From: Deltaproteobacteria bacterium
Lineage (GTDB): Bacteria; Desulfobacterota; Desulfuromonadia; Desulfuromonadales; BM103
Length of the DNA: 64,000 nucleotides
Assembly: GCA_024279915.1 (NCBI GenBank)
Contig: JAJRRB010000025.1
Location: 80,869-144,868 of the forward strand
Direction of reading: 5' to 3'
Shown here: positions 10,640 to 19,849 of the stretch, piece after piece
Numbering within the stretch: the stretch's first letter is position 1
Layout of the letters: each line of letters begins with the position of its first letter
The notes under the pieces: generated by a model
What the model was told of the DNA's origin: nothing
Seen by the model: only the letters and a program-made list of their open reading frames with translations
Database searches by the model: none
Program-made: the position numbers and the translations under genes

Positions 10640-11071
10640 CTACCCGACCAGGACTTGGTCGCCCTCGACCGTGGCCGGCAGAGAGTCAAGTGGTTTTGGG
10701 GGAGGACCACCCAGTACCTGGCCATCAGTACCGAAACGCCCGGCGTGGCATGGACATAAGCATTCTCCTTTTCCCGGTTGCCATTGGATAATACAGCCAA
10801 GATGAGTGCAGACGGCAGAGAATGCGACGAACTGGCCCGGTGCAGGTTGCAGCACCACAGCCGGCTGACCGCGGAAACTGAAAAAATGGGCCTTGCCCAA
10901 CGGGATATCAGCTTTGGCTATGGGAATTTTCGCATCTTCACCGGTTTTCTCCCTTGGGAGGAGGTAGCGCCAGACCGGCCATACAGCAAGAGCAGTAAAA
11001 GCTGCGCCGACACCGCCGAGTATGATGAAGAGAAATTTTCGCCGCTGTGGTGGCGTGACATGAGTTGTCAT
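10640..11071 (-). CDS. Rieske 2Fe-2S protein
   Basis: CTHLGC...CPCHAGRF Rieske motifs; start set at MTTHVTPPQRRKF with TM helix; ORF-track start 11173 is probably too long. Confidence 0.93.
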   Translation of the reverse strand: MTTHVTPPQRRKFLFIILGGVGAAFTALAVWPVWRYLLPREKTGEDAKIPIAKADIPLGKAHFFSFRGQPAVVLQPAPGQFVAFSAVCTHLGCIIQWQPGKGECLCPCHAGRFGTDGQVLGGPPPKPLDSLPATVEGDQVLVG

Positions 11072-11249
11072 GCAAACTCCTTGAAAAGAATGTAAATAAG
11101 GGAATAACCCGAAAAATCGGGAGAAACACAAAACCGGGTTAATTATAGAACAACATTGAGCACTTTCAACCAAAGGAAGAAAGAATATACGGTCGTAGCC
11201 TGCTGGTATGGTGAGGGACGAACCGTATCAATCAATTCGCTCGGTACTG

Positions 11250-11954
11250 TCAGTCGCTGATCGTAGCGTAAACAGGTATGCGTAACTCTTTTTTAGGCAG
11301 GCCCTCAACTGGCACCAGGACATAACCACTGAAACGGACCTGGCCAGGCTTGGGGGTCAATTGCAATTCAAGTGTCACTTCATCGCCACTGTCAAAAGAT
11401 GCTTCGGGGCCAAAAGACGCTTCAGGCATTTTCACCACCAACTCGGTCGCAGTGGAATATGGCTTACCAAGTGACAACGGCTTCTCGCCCTGGTTGCGTA
11501 GTACAACAGTTGATGTCACGGATTTCTCAGCAACGACCTTACCGAAATGGATCTGAGCAGGCTTGACAGCGACAGTTTCAAGAACCTTGCCCTTGATGTA
11601 AAACTGCATGACCGGACGTACCGGATCATTGCTGTAGAGGTAGATCGTTTTGGAGACGGAGCCACGAAAACGGGTGCTGTCAAAGTTAGCCTGTAACTCC
11701 CCTTTACCACCAGGCGGGAGACTTTTCTCCGAGACCAATACCGCAGTACAGCCACAGGAGCTGCGGACTCTTTCAATCTGCAGGGTTTCATCACCCTCGT
11801 TAACAAACTCAAAAACATGGCGGACTTTTTCGCCCTGAAAAACTTCCCCGAAATCGTATTTCGACTCGTTTGCTTGCAAAACAGGTGCAGCAAAAGACAA
11901 GGAGCCAGACAAAAACAGAACCACGAAGATGACAAAACAAAGGGTTGTGCGCAT
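11250..11954 (-). CDS. DUF1573 domain periplasmic protein
   Basis: Signal peptide MRTTLCFVIFVVLFLSGSLSFAA then 'YDFGEVFQGEKVRHVFEFVNEGDETLQIERVRSSCGCT'. Confidence 0.85.
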   Translation of the reverse strand: MRTTLCFVIFVVLFLSGSLSFAAPVLQANESKYDFGEVFQGEKVRHVFEFVNEGDETLQIERVRSSCGCTAVLVSEKSLPPGGKGELQANFDSTRFRGSVSKTIYLYSNDPVRPVMQFYIKGKVLETVAVKPAQIHFGKVVAEKSVTSTVVLRNQGEKPLSLGKPYSTATELVVKMPEASFGPEASFDSGDEVTLELQLTPKPGQVRFSGYVLVPVEGLPKKELRIPVYATISD

Positions 11955-12097
11955 TAGAGTTTCTCCCGACATTAAATCAGTCATTGATCTTGTTCTTCGG
12001 CTGATTATAGCATAGGATTTCTCTGCATCAGACAAGGAACTTCATACTGCGAAAAAATTGACAAAAAGCAGTCCCTTTGCTATAGAATATCCGCATT

Positions 12098-12646
12098 ATG
12101 ACCATCGCACCCACCCCCAAGATAAAGTTATCCTCAGAGCCACTTTTCTCCGCTGCAGAGATCGCTACAAGGATTGAAGATCTCGCCGCGCAGATTGACA
12201 AAGACTATCACGGCCGAGAAATTTTAATGATAGCCGTTCTCAAAGGCTCTTTTCTCTTTGTTGCCGATCTGATTCGCGCAGTCAAAACTCCGACTGTCAT
12301 TGATTTTGTACGACTTGCCAGCTATGGCTCTGCGACCCAGTCCTCCGGAATCATTGAAGTCCGTAAAGACTTGGAGATGTCGATAAAAGATAAGGATGTG
12401 CTGGTTGTCGAAGACATCGTTGACAGTGGCCTGACTCTCGAATCACTCCGCACCATGCTACTGAACCGGCAGCCTGCCAGCCTGAGAATCTGCACCTTGA
12501 TTGACAAACAATCCCAGCGTGTCACCGATGTACCCGTTGACTACATCGGGTTTTCCATGGACGATGGTTTTATCGTCGGTTATGGACTGGATCTTGACGA
12601 AAGATATCGCGATTTGCCCGACATTCGTATCGTTGAGGGTGTCTGA
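12098..12646 (+). CDS. hpt: Hypoxanthine phosphoribosyltransferase
   Basis: 'ILMIAVLKGSFLFVADLIR', PRPP motif 'VLVVEDIVDSGLTL', 'VDYIGFSMDDGFIVGYGLDLDERYRDLPDI'. Confidence 0.95.
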   Translation: MTIAPTPKIKLSSEPLFSAAEIATRIEDLAAQIDKDYHGREILMIAVLKGSFLFVADLIRAVKTPTVIDFVRLASYGSATQSSGIIEVRKDLEMSIKDKDVLVVEDIVDSGLTLESLRTMLLNRQPASLRICTLIDKQSQRVTDVPVDYIGFSMDDGFIVGYGLDLDERYRDLPDIRIVEGV

Positions 12647-12669
12647 ACCAATAGTGAGGGAGAAACTGA

Positions 12670-14382
12670 ATGATCGTTCAGTGTGAAGCATGTCAAACTC
12701 GTTTCCGTTTAGCCGATGAAAAGGTCAAGCCTGGTGGAACCAAAGTGCGCTGTTCCAAGTGCAAGGTGGTCTTCACCGTCACTCCGCCAGAACCGGAACC
12801 CATTGAAGAAACTGTCGATTTTGGCTCTTTCAATATGGAAAAAGTCACCGAGGACTCTCCCGCCGAAACGGCCCCCTCTTCCGAGGGCCTTCAGGCTGAG
12901 GCTCCTGAACCAGAAGAGCAACCGACTCCGCCGGCCCAGGAGCCGGACAGTCCACCCGAAGCAACTGAGCAGTCTGAAAGCGCTAATCTAGACTTCAGTT
13001 CACTCGAATCGAAAATGGACAGTAATGCTGGGCAGGGGGAGGAACTTGCCGATGACTTCTCCTTTGTCGACACCAGCCAGTCAGCGGAAGACGATACGGG
13101 GACAGATTCTGACTTCTCTATGGATGGGGAATCACAAGAAGATCCTGCTGATAAAGAGCCAACTGATTTCGGGGCTGCTTTTGAAGAAACTGAGGAGCCT
13201 GGTGGTTCCGCCGAGTTTGGCTTCAATGAAGAGCCTGGACCCGATTCGGAGACCATAGAAAGTACCGAAATAGATTTTTCATCAGAAGATTCGGCCGAGG
13301 AATCAACAGATCCTTCTGAATTCTCTTTTGACAGTGAAGAAAAGCCGCAGGAGCAGGAGACCCCAAGTGATTTTTCTTTCGCTGACGAAGGGGATGACAC
13401 AGCATTCAGCTTTGACGATACTGAAGAGGACACTGCGCCCGCCGCAAGTGAAGAGTACAGTGAGCCGGGAGAGTTCTCTTTTGACGACGACAGTGATGAT
13501 TCGGCTTCTGAATGGGGCGATGAATCTTCTGGCGATGACACCTCCTTCGACTTTGAAGAACCAAAGTTTGATACCGATGACTCCCCGGCAGAAAGCTCTG
13601 CTTCCAGTTCAGAGGATGGAGGGCTGCAGTTCGGAGAAATCAACTTTGCCAGCGAAAATGATGAAAGTGCAGATCCAGGTTTTCAAACTGACGACGATTT
13701 TTCCAAGGCTTCCATGGAGAGAAAAGAGGAGCCTGAGCTCTTCAGTCAAAGCCAACAGAACGACCCTCCACCAGCCCGCGATTATGATGACGAACCACTG
13801 CCACTACCGGTGCCACCGGCAGCAAAGAAAAGCTCTCTGTCACGCATTCTGGTACTACTCGTGCTCTTACTGGTCATTCTCGGCGGAGCAGCGGGTTTCC
13901 TTTTCATGCAGGAGGGAACCCTCAATCTGAACACGGTTACTAAATATTTACCGTTCTTACAGGAGTACATCGGAGAAGCACCTGTCAGCTTGCCGGGAGA
14001 CCGTATCGGCATCAATATCAACGGCAGTTCTTATGTGGACGGCAAGGCAGGACAGATGCTGGTCATTCAGGGTGCTGCTATCAATAACCACCCGAAAACC
14101 CGTTCGGCGATCATCGTAAAAGGCATTCTGCTCAATGACAAAGGCGAGCATCTTTTGCAACAAACCGTATTCTGCGGCAACAAACTCAATGATGCAGCAT
14201 TACAATCCATGTCATTTGCAGTTATTGAAGAAGCGATGAACAACCAGTTTGGCGAAGGCCTATCGAATATGAATATAGCTGCAGGAGCAGAAATCCCCTT
14301 TACCATCGTCTTCCGCAATCTGCCAGCAGGAGTTGCCAACATCAATGTCGAGGTTGTTGATTCAAAACCTGGTGCAGGTTGA
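12670..14382 (+). CDS. MJ0042-type zinc-ribbon / DUF3426-like membrane protein with long acidic linker
   Basis: N-terminal CxxC...CxxC 'MIVQCEACQTRFRLADEKVKPGGTKVRCSKCKVVF', ~300 aa acidic low-complexity region, TM at 'ILVLLVLLLVILGGAAGFLF', DUF3426-like C-terminus. Confidence 0.8.
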   Translation: MIVQCEACQTRFRLADEKVKPGGTKVRCSKCKVVFTVTPPEPEPIEETVDFGSFNMEKVTEDSPAETAPSSEGLQAEAPEPEEQPTPPAQEPDSPPEATEQSESANLDFSSLESKMDSNAGQGEELADDFSFVDTSQSAEDDTGTDSDFSMDGESQEDPADKEPTDFGAAFEETEEPGGSAEFGFNEEPGPDSETIESTEIDFSSEDSAEESTDPSEFSFDSEEKPQEQETPSDFSFADEGDDTAFSFDDTEEDTAPAASEEYSEPGEFSFDDDSDDSASEWGDESSGDDTSFDFEEPKFDTDDSPAESSASSSEDGGLQFGEINFASENDESADPGFQTDDDFSKASMERKEEPELFSQSQQNDPPPARDYDDEPLPLPVPPAAKKSSLSRILVLLVLLLVILGGAAGFLFMQEGTLNLNTVTKYLPFLQEYIGEAPVSLPGDRIGININGSSYVDGKAGQMLVIQGAAINNHPKTRSAIIVKGILLNDKGEHLLQQTVFCGNKLNDAALQSMSFAVIEEAMNNQFGEGLSNMNIAAGAEIPFTIVFRNLPAGVANINVEVVDSKPGAG

Positions 14383-14420
14383 TCCAGTCTCGGTCTTGAA
14401 TTATTTATTATTGAACATAA

Positions 14421-14457
14421 AGAAGGCCGTACCTGAACAACAGGTACGGCCTTCTCA
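14421..14457. terminator. Rho-independent (bidirectional) terminator
   Basis: Perfect stem AGAAGGCCGTACCTG-AACAA-CAGGTACGGCCTTCT followed by ATTTTT. Confidence 0.85.
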
Positions 14458-14479
14458 TTTTTACTTTTTACAGAGGTGC

Positions 14480-14650
14480 TTAGGGAGCTTCGATTGCGGC
14501 AACAGGACAACTGTCAACACAAGCACCACAGTCAGTGCATGTTGCAGCGTCGATCACGTGCACATCACCTTGCTCACTGATAGCGTCAACCGGGCAAGTG
14601 TCTGCACAGGCAGCGCAATTGATACACTCATCATTAATTGTGTAAGCCAT
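14480..14650 (-). CDS. Small 2x[4Fe-4S] ferredoxin (56 aa), absent from ORF track
   Basis: Reverse strand reads MAYTINDECINCAACADTCPVDAISEQGDVHVIDAATCTDCGACVDTCPVAAIEAP*; SD-like GAGGAGG upstream. Confidence 0.93.
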   Translation of the reverse strand: MAYTINDECINCAACADTCPVDAISEQGDVHVIDAATCTDCGACVDSCPVAAIEAP

Positions 14651-14937
14651 GGAACATACCTCCTCTTTAGAATTTGTGATTATGAGAAACTTTTAGAGAG
14701 GGGAGTCTACCGCAACAAATAAATTCTGTCCAGCGCAAACAGACATCAATTCGCCCTTAAAATACTTGCAATTTAGTACCCCTTACATTAACCTTTCACA
14801 ACATGTTTTATAGCTGTTAGCGCTTATAGAATATGGCTTAAGAAAAATTCAAGCATGGCTAAAAATATAAAAATAAAACGACATTTCCTTTTCTCGCTTA
14901 AAAAATAATTCACATCTGACTACTGGAGGAAGAACTT

Positions 14938-16203
14938 ATGGATATCCTGGCACTCAATTGCGGCAGTTCATCGGTAAAGTACCAGCTTTACGATTGGAAG
15001 AAAAAAGAAGTCATTGCCAAGGGCATGGTCGAGCGCGTCACTATTGGCGATTCCTTCATCATTCACGAAGTTCCAGGGCGGGAGACATATCGGGAAGAAT
15101 ATGAATGCCCTAATCATAAGGTCGCCATCCATCTGATTATCAAAATTCTGGCTGACAAAGAGTACGGTGTTGTTGAGGAAATAACCCAGATTTCAGCTGT
15201 CGGCCACCGCGTCGTTCATGGCGGCGAGAAGTTCACCTGTTCAGTAACGATTGACGATGCTGTTCTGGATGCGATCAAGGAAGTTCAGCACCTGGCCCCA
15301 CTGCACAATCCACCGAATATTTCCGGCATAGAGGCCGCCCAATCAGTCCTTCCAGATGTGCCTCACATTGCAATTTTTGATACAGCCTTCCATCAGACCA
15401 TGCCGGAGCCAGCCTACACCTACCCATTGCCCCATGAGTGGTATAAAAAATATGGCGTGCGCCGCTATGGATTCCACGGCACCAGTCATCTTTACGTCTC
15501 CAAGCGTGCTGCGGTCATGCTCGGTAAAGACCCAAAAGAATGCAACATGATTACCATGCACATTGGTAACGGCGTCTCGCACGCAGCTATAAAAAATGGT
15601 ATCTCGGTAGACACTTCCATGGGACTGACCCCGCTTGAAGGCGCGGTCATGGGTACCCGCTGTGGTGACATTGACCCTGCTATTCCAGCCTTTATCATGG
15701 GTCAGGAAGAACTCTCACCTCAGGAGATCGATAACATCCTGAACAAGAAATCGGGAATTCTGGGGATCACGGGTCAATTCACCGACCGCCGTGATGTTAT
15801 CGAAGGAGCCGAAGAAGGTGATAGCCGCTGTCAACTGGCACTTGATATCGAGGCCTACCGACTGAAGAAATACATTGGTTCTTATGCTGCAGCGACCGGC
15901 GGCATTGATGCGGTGGTTTTTACTGCTGGCGTCGGTGAGATGGGCTGGTTGATTCGCGAGAAAGCTGTAGAGGGACTTGAATTCATGGGAATCATCCTCG
16001 ATAAAGAGAAGAACCGCAACACGATGACTCGCAAGACGGAGAGTGTCATTACCACTCCGGACTCCCCGGTCAAAGTTTTCGTCATCCCGACTGATGAGGA
16101 ACTGGTTTTTACTGAGGATGTTGTTGCAATTCTCGAGGACACTTACACCGACCACATGAACTTTAGGTACAGTTTTTCTTCTAAGGAATTCCAACGCAAG
16201 TAA
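14938..16203 (+). CDS. ackA: Acetate kinase
   Basis: 'ILALNCGSSSVKYQLYD', 'GHRVVHGG', 'IAIFDTAFHQTMP', 'RRYGFHGTSH', 'HIGNGVS'. Confidence 0.97.
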   Translation: MDILALNCGSSSVKYQLYDWKKKEVIAKGMVERVTIGDSFIIHEVPGRETYREEYECPNHKVAIHLIIKILADKEYGVVEEITQISAVGHRVVHGGEKFTCSVTIDDAVLDAIKEVQHLAPLHNPPNISGIEAAQSVLPDVPHIAIFDTAFHQTMPEPAYTYPLPHEWYKKYGVRRYGFHGTSHLYVSKRAAVMLGKDPKECNMITMHIGNGVSHAAIKNGISVDTSMGLTPLEGAVMGTRCGDIDPAIPAFIMGQEELSPQEIDNILNKKSGILGITGQFTDRRDVIEGAEEGDSRCQLALDIEAYRLKKYIGSYAAATGGIDAVVFTAGVGEMGWLIREKAVEGLEFMGIILDKEKNRNTMTRKTESVITTPDSPVKVFVIPTDEELVFTEDVVAILEDTYTDHMNFRYSFSSKEFQRK

Positions 16204-16225
16204 TCGTTCCTCAATTTAGGAAAAG

Positions 16226-16270
16226 AAAAAAGACGTTCGGCAGATATATTTTGCCGAACGTCTTTTTTTT
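16226..16270. terminator. Bidirectional terminator between ackA and pta
   Basis: AAAAAAGACGTTCGGCA...TGCCGAACGTCTTTTTTTT inverted repeat with A/T tracts on both sides. Confidence 0.85.
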
Positions 16271-16301
16271 CAAATGGACAGTTTTACAGTTTTACAAACT
16301 T

Positions 16302-17303
16302 TTACCCTTGTGCCTGAACTGCGGTAATCGCCGAAACAGAAACAATATCATCAACAGAGCAACCACGTGACAGATCATTCACTGGCTTGTTAAGTCCCTG
16401 AATAATCGGGCCAACCGCTTCTGCTCCAGCAACGCGCTCAACCAGTTTGTAACCGATGTTGCCAGCATCAAGAGTCGGGAAAATCAGGGTATTGGCTTTG
16501 CCTGCAACAGCAGAACCCGGGGCCTTTTTATCACCAACTTTGGGCAACAGTGCAGCATCAAGCTGTAGTTCACCATCAATTTGCAGATTCGGATCAAGCC
16601 CCTTGGCAATCTCAAGAGCCTCCAACACCTTGTTGCAATCTTCGTGACTGGCGCTGCCCTTGGTTGAAAAAGAGAGCATCGCAACGCGTGCATCAGCACC
16701 AAGAAAGCTTTTGCAACTACTGGCAGTCGATACGGCAATTTCGGCGAGGGCCTGAGCATTTGGATTCGGATTAACCGCACAGTCAGCAAAACAGAGGACG
16801 CCATTTTCATCGAAATCAGGATTCTTGGTGACCATCAAAAAGACGGAAGAGACTGTTTTTATACCAGGTGCAGTACCGACGACTTGAAAAGCTGCACGCA
16901 GAACATCACCGGTAGTATTGAAAGCACCGGCCACCATACCGCCAGCATCACCTCTACGAACCATCATAGCACCGAAGAAGAGGTTATCTTCTCCAGTCAG
17001 AGTCTCACGGGCCTGCTCAGGTGTCAGCCCCTTCCTTTCACGAAGTTTTACCAGCTCAGCAACATAATCTTCTAGTTGTGCTGCACTTTTCGGATCGACA
17101 AGTTCTACACCGGCCAAAGAAACACCGAGTTCGCCAGCCTTGGCTTCAAGGGCAGCGACATCACCAAGCAAGACAACTTTCGCCAAACCATCCTTAGTGA
17201 TCAGCTCTGCAGCTTGAATCATGCGGTCATCATAACTTTCGGGAAGCACCACTGTCTGGATGCTGGTGCGTGCTTTTGCTTTGATCTGGTCAACGAGATG
17301 CAT
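16302..17303 (-). CDS. pta: Phosphate acetyltransferase
   Basis: 'VLPESYDDRMIQAAE', 'MVAGAFNTTGDVLRAAFQVVGTAPG', 'ALLPKVGDKKAPGSAVAGKANTLIFPTLDAGNIGYKLVER'. Confidence 0.95.
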   Translation of the reverse strand: MHLVDQIKAKARTSIQTVVLPESYDDRMIQAAELITKDGLAKVVLLGDVAALEAKAGELGVSLAGVELVDPKSAAQLEDYVAELVKLRERKGLTPEQARETLTGEDNLFFGAMMVRRGDAGGMVAGAFNTTGDVLRAAFQVVGTAPGIKTVSSVFLMVTKNPDFDENGVLCFADCAVNPNPNAQALAEIAVSTASSCKSFLGADARVAMLSFSTKGSASHEDCNKVLEALEIAKGLDPNLQIDGELQLDAALLPKVGDKKAPGSAVAGKANTLIFPTLDAGNIGYKLVERVAGAEAVGPIIQGLNKPVNDLSRGCSVDDIVSVSAITAVQAQG

Positions 17304-17386
17304 TGCTCTCTCCTCCTTCAAACATAGTTTTATGAATGGCTGAAAAATATACCGGATGACTCAGGAGTCGTCAACTTTTTTCCCTT

Positions 17387-17548
17387 GCAGCCTGTCGGAC
17401 AATCAGGGCTGAAGCGAAAATCCGCATGTTTGAGGCCAGATCTTGGCTCATTTGAGAGTAATAGCCGTAGCTATTGGTCGAAAAGGAGCTGAGATCTGGA
17501 CCAAACATACGAATTTGCAGCCAGCTTATTGATTGTCCGACAGGCTGC
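17387..17548. repeat. Long-hairpin intergenic repeat, copy 1 (162 bp)
   Basis: Ends GCAGCCTGTCGGACAATCA / TGATTGTCCGACAGGCTGC; centre AATAGC-CGTA-GCTATT; homologous to 34248-34409 and 46794-46950. Confidence 0.9.
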
Positions 17549-17638
17549 TTGGCAGAAAGAAGCAGGGACGCCTTATTCCATACTGGTAGTGAATGCTTGA
17601 ATTGTAATATAATGAAATGTTTTATTAATTGGGGACAC

Positions 17639-18541
17639 ATGACTGCAGAACAACGTCAAAATCGTATAATAACAGGATTTATCCTGCTCTCGCTGCTCCT
17701 GCACCTGCTCCTGCTGCTGGTACCGAAGCATAAGCTGTTTCCGGCTGTTGACACTCCAGAGCCGGTCTATGTAGAGGTACGCCCACCGCAAACACGTGAA
17801 CGTGAGCTCGACCTGCCAATCCGAAAAGAGCTCGAAAAACCACGTGAGACACCAGCTAAACGCCTGGCGGAGAAGGATCAGGTGGTGGAAAAAGAGATGG
17901 CACCGGAAGGCAAGGATACCGAAGATCGCGAGCAGATGGTCCGTGCTCCTGAGCCAGCCCGTAAACCACCGCCACCTCAACCAAAACCCCGTAAGGAAGC
18001 TGCGCCGGAGAAAATCGAACCAGCGCCACCAGCACCGGTAACTCCAGAGGGATGGCAGACCAAGCCAAAGGAGGGACCATCACCTCAGCTGCCAGACTTG
18101 CAAACCCTCACTCAGATTTCACCAGACACACTGGCGCAAATCAGTAGTGACGCACGACGTAAATACCGTGCTGACATTGCCAGAGGCGACACCGTCTGGA
18201 TGGACTCTCAGCAAGATTTGCTGATCTCATTCATGCGTCGTTTCCGTACCAATATTTACAATGTCTGGAACTATCCGAGTTACGCGACTCAACGGAATCA
18301 ACAGGGAACGAGCCTGGTGCGCATTACCGTCGATCGCAAAGGTAATATTTCCGATGTCCAGCTACTGGACAGTTCCGGCCACCGTACTCTTGACGAAGAG
18401 ACTATACGAGCGATTCGTAAAGGAGCAACTTACGGGCCATTGCCGCGCTCTTATCCCCATGAAGACTTGAAGATCATGGCTTTCTTCCAGTACACCCTCA
18501 GTGGACAATCAACCCGGCGACGTCCCGGAAGTATTTATTAG
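17639..18541 (+). CDS. TonB/TolA-like energy-transduction protein
   Basis: Single N-terminal TM, Pro/Lys/Glu-rich spacer, C-terminal TonB-like domain ('QGTSLVRITVDRKGNISDVQLLDSSGHRTLDEETIRAIRKGATYGPLPRSY'). Confidence 0.8.
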   Translation: MTAEQRQNRIITGFILLSLLLHLLLLLVPKHKLFPAVDTPEPVYVEVRPPQTRERELDLPIRKELEKPRETPAKRLAEKDQVVEKEMAPEGKDTEDREQMVRAPEPARKPPPPQPKPRKEAAPEKIEPAPPAPVTPEGWQTKPKEGPSPQLPDLQTLTQISPDTLAQISSDARRKYRADIARGDTVWMDSQQDLLISFMRRFRTNIYNVWNYPSYATQRNQQGTSLVRITVDRKGNISDVQLLDSSGHRTLDEETIRAIRKGATYGPLPRSYPHEDLKIMAFFQYTLSGQSTRRRPGSIY

Positions 18542-18590
18542 GGCAAAAAGGCCCTCTTTGAGTTGCAGAATCAGAGGAGTATAGTTAAAC

Positions 18591-19475
18591 GTGGCACAAA
18601 CCGAGACAACCACCCAGACGCAGTTTCCACTCGTCAAACTACTGATCGGCTCCGTCTGTATCAGTTTCTCACCCATCTTCATCAAACTTGCAGCAATCTC
18701 ACCAGACAGTGCTGGCTTTTACCGAATGCTCTTTGCAGGTATTTCGCTGCTGATGCTGATGTTGCTACAGAGGAAAACTCTTAAGATGGCGCGAAGTGCC
18801 CAGTTGCTGCTCTGCTGCTGCGGTATTCTTCTGGCTGTGGATTTTATGTGCTGGCATCGCAGTATCGATCTGGTTGGCCCCGGACTTTCCACACTACTGG
18901 CCAACTTCCAGGTTTTCTTTACAGCATTTTTATCCTGGCTGATCTTCAAACAACGGATTTCCAAGCTATTCATGTTCGCCGTTGTCATGGCTCTATGCGG
19001 TCTGTTTTTTATCACTGGAGTGGACTGGAAGAGTCTTGAACAAGGCTACAAACTTGGAGTTTTTCTGGGTCTGCTGGCGGGTATATTCTACTCTGGCTAC
19101 ATCCTGTTGCTAAAGTCCTCAATGAATGACAGTTCTGTGAACAGCGTTCCAGCCATGCTGATAATCTCGATTCCCAGCACATTGCTACTCGCAGCGGTCA
19201 CCCCGATCAACGGCGCGACCTTTGCCATTCCCAACAGCGGTTCGCTCCTGGCTCTGCTCGGCGTCGGAGTCATTAGCACGACCATAGGCTGGACGTTGAT
19301 TTCATCGGCAATCAAACATATTCAGGCGACTGTTGCCGGGCTGGTTCTGCTGCTCCAACCAACACTCGCCCTGATCTGGGACGTCTTGCTTTTCGACAGA
19401 CCAACCGGAGGGTTGGAAGTCTTTGGCATCCTGCTGATTCTCTCAGCCATCTATATTGGTTCGTATCGGAAATAA
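18591..19475 (+). CDS. EamA/DMT-family transporter
   Basis: About 10 TM helices, duplicated EamA pattern ('VLLLQPTLALIWDVLLFDRPTGGLEVFGILLILSAIYIGS'). Confidence 0.85.
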   Translation: MAQTETTTQTQFPLVKLLIGSVCISFSPIFIKLAAISPDSAGFYRMLFAGISLLMLMLLQRKTLKMARSAQLLLCCCGILLAVDFMCWHRSIDLVGPGLSTLLANFQVFFTAFLSWLIFKQRISKLFMFAVVMALCGLFFITGVDWKSLEQGYKLGVFLGLLAGIFYSGYILLLKSSMNDSSVNSVPAMLIISIPSTLLLAAVTPINGATFAIPNSGSLLALLGVGVISTTIGWTLISSAIKHIQATVAGLVLLLQPTLALIWDVLLFDRPTGGLEVFGILLILSAIYIGSYRK

Positions 19476-19654
19476 AGCGAAGAGAAGTTCTCCAAAAGAA
19501 ATAAAGGAAGCTGTAAAGAGTTGCTGTTACTCTGTCATAGATGTTTTCATGGCGTTTACGCCTCACCTGCCCCCATTATACTGAAAGATCGACCTCTCCA
19601 CGTTGTTGCAAAAAACTTACTGATTCAAACTTTGTAGTGTTGTATAATTACCGG

Positions 19655-19849
19655 ATGAAAAAGTCATTACTAGCAACAAATCACCATCTGAAAGACCCTA
19701 CAACACGGAAAGGTGCAATGGTCCGTAATGTTGATAGCTCCTCCGCAGTTGAAGGCATTTGGGTTACACGCGACTCCGCTTCGGGGCGTTTTGTCACAAC
19801 CAAGCCCGCCTCCCTACCAGCCAAACCAATCAAGAAGACGTCTCGATAA
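19655..19849 (+). CDS. Small protein (64 aa) with Fic-inhibitor-like SxxxEG motif; candidate antitoxin
   Basis: MKKSLLATNHHLKDPTTRKGAMVRNVDSSSAVEGIWVTRDS...; 3' end overlaps fic 3' end; TATAAT-like box just upstream (TTGTATAATTACCGG). Confidence 0.5.
   Translation: MKKSLLATNHHLKDPTTRKGAMVRNVDSSSAVEGIWVTRDSASGRFVTTKPASLPAKPIKKTSR

Noticed and set aside
12891-13643. Long antisense ORF (250 aa, Ser-rich) opposite the zinc-ribbon gene
   Set aside because: Mirror of the acidic GAA/GAT/TCT-rich sense codons; low-complexity Ser/Pro product with no domain, no ribosome site considered; sense gene clearly real.
17371-17640. Minus-strand ORF of 89 aa
   Set aside because: Covers hairpin-repeat copy 1; no independent coding evidence.
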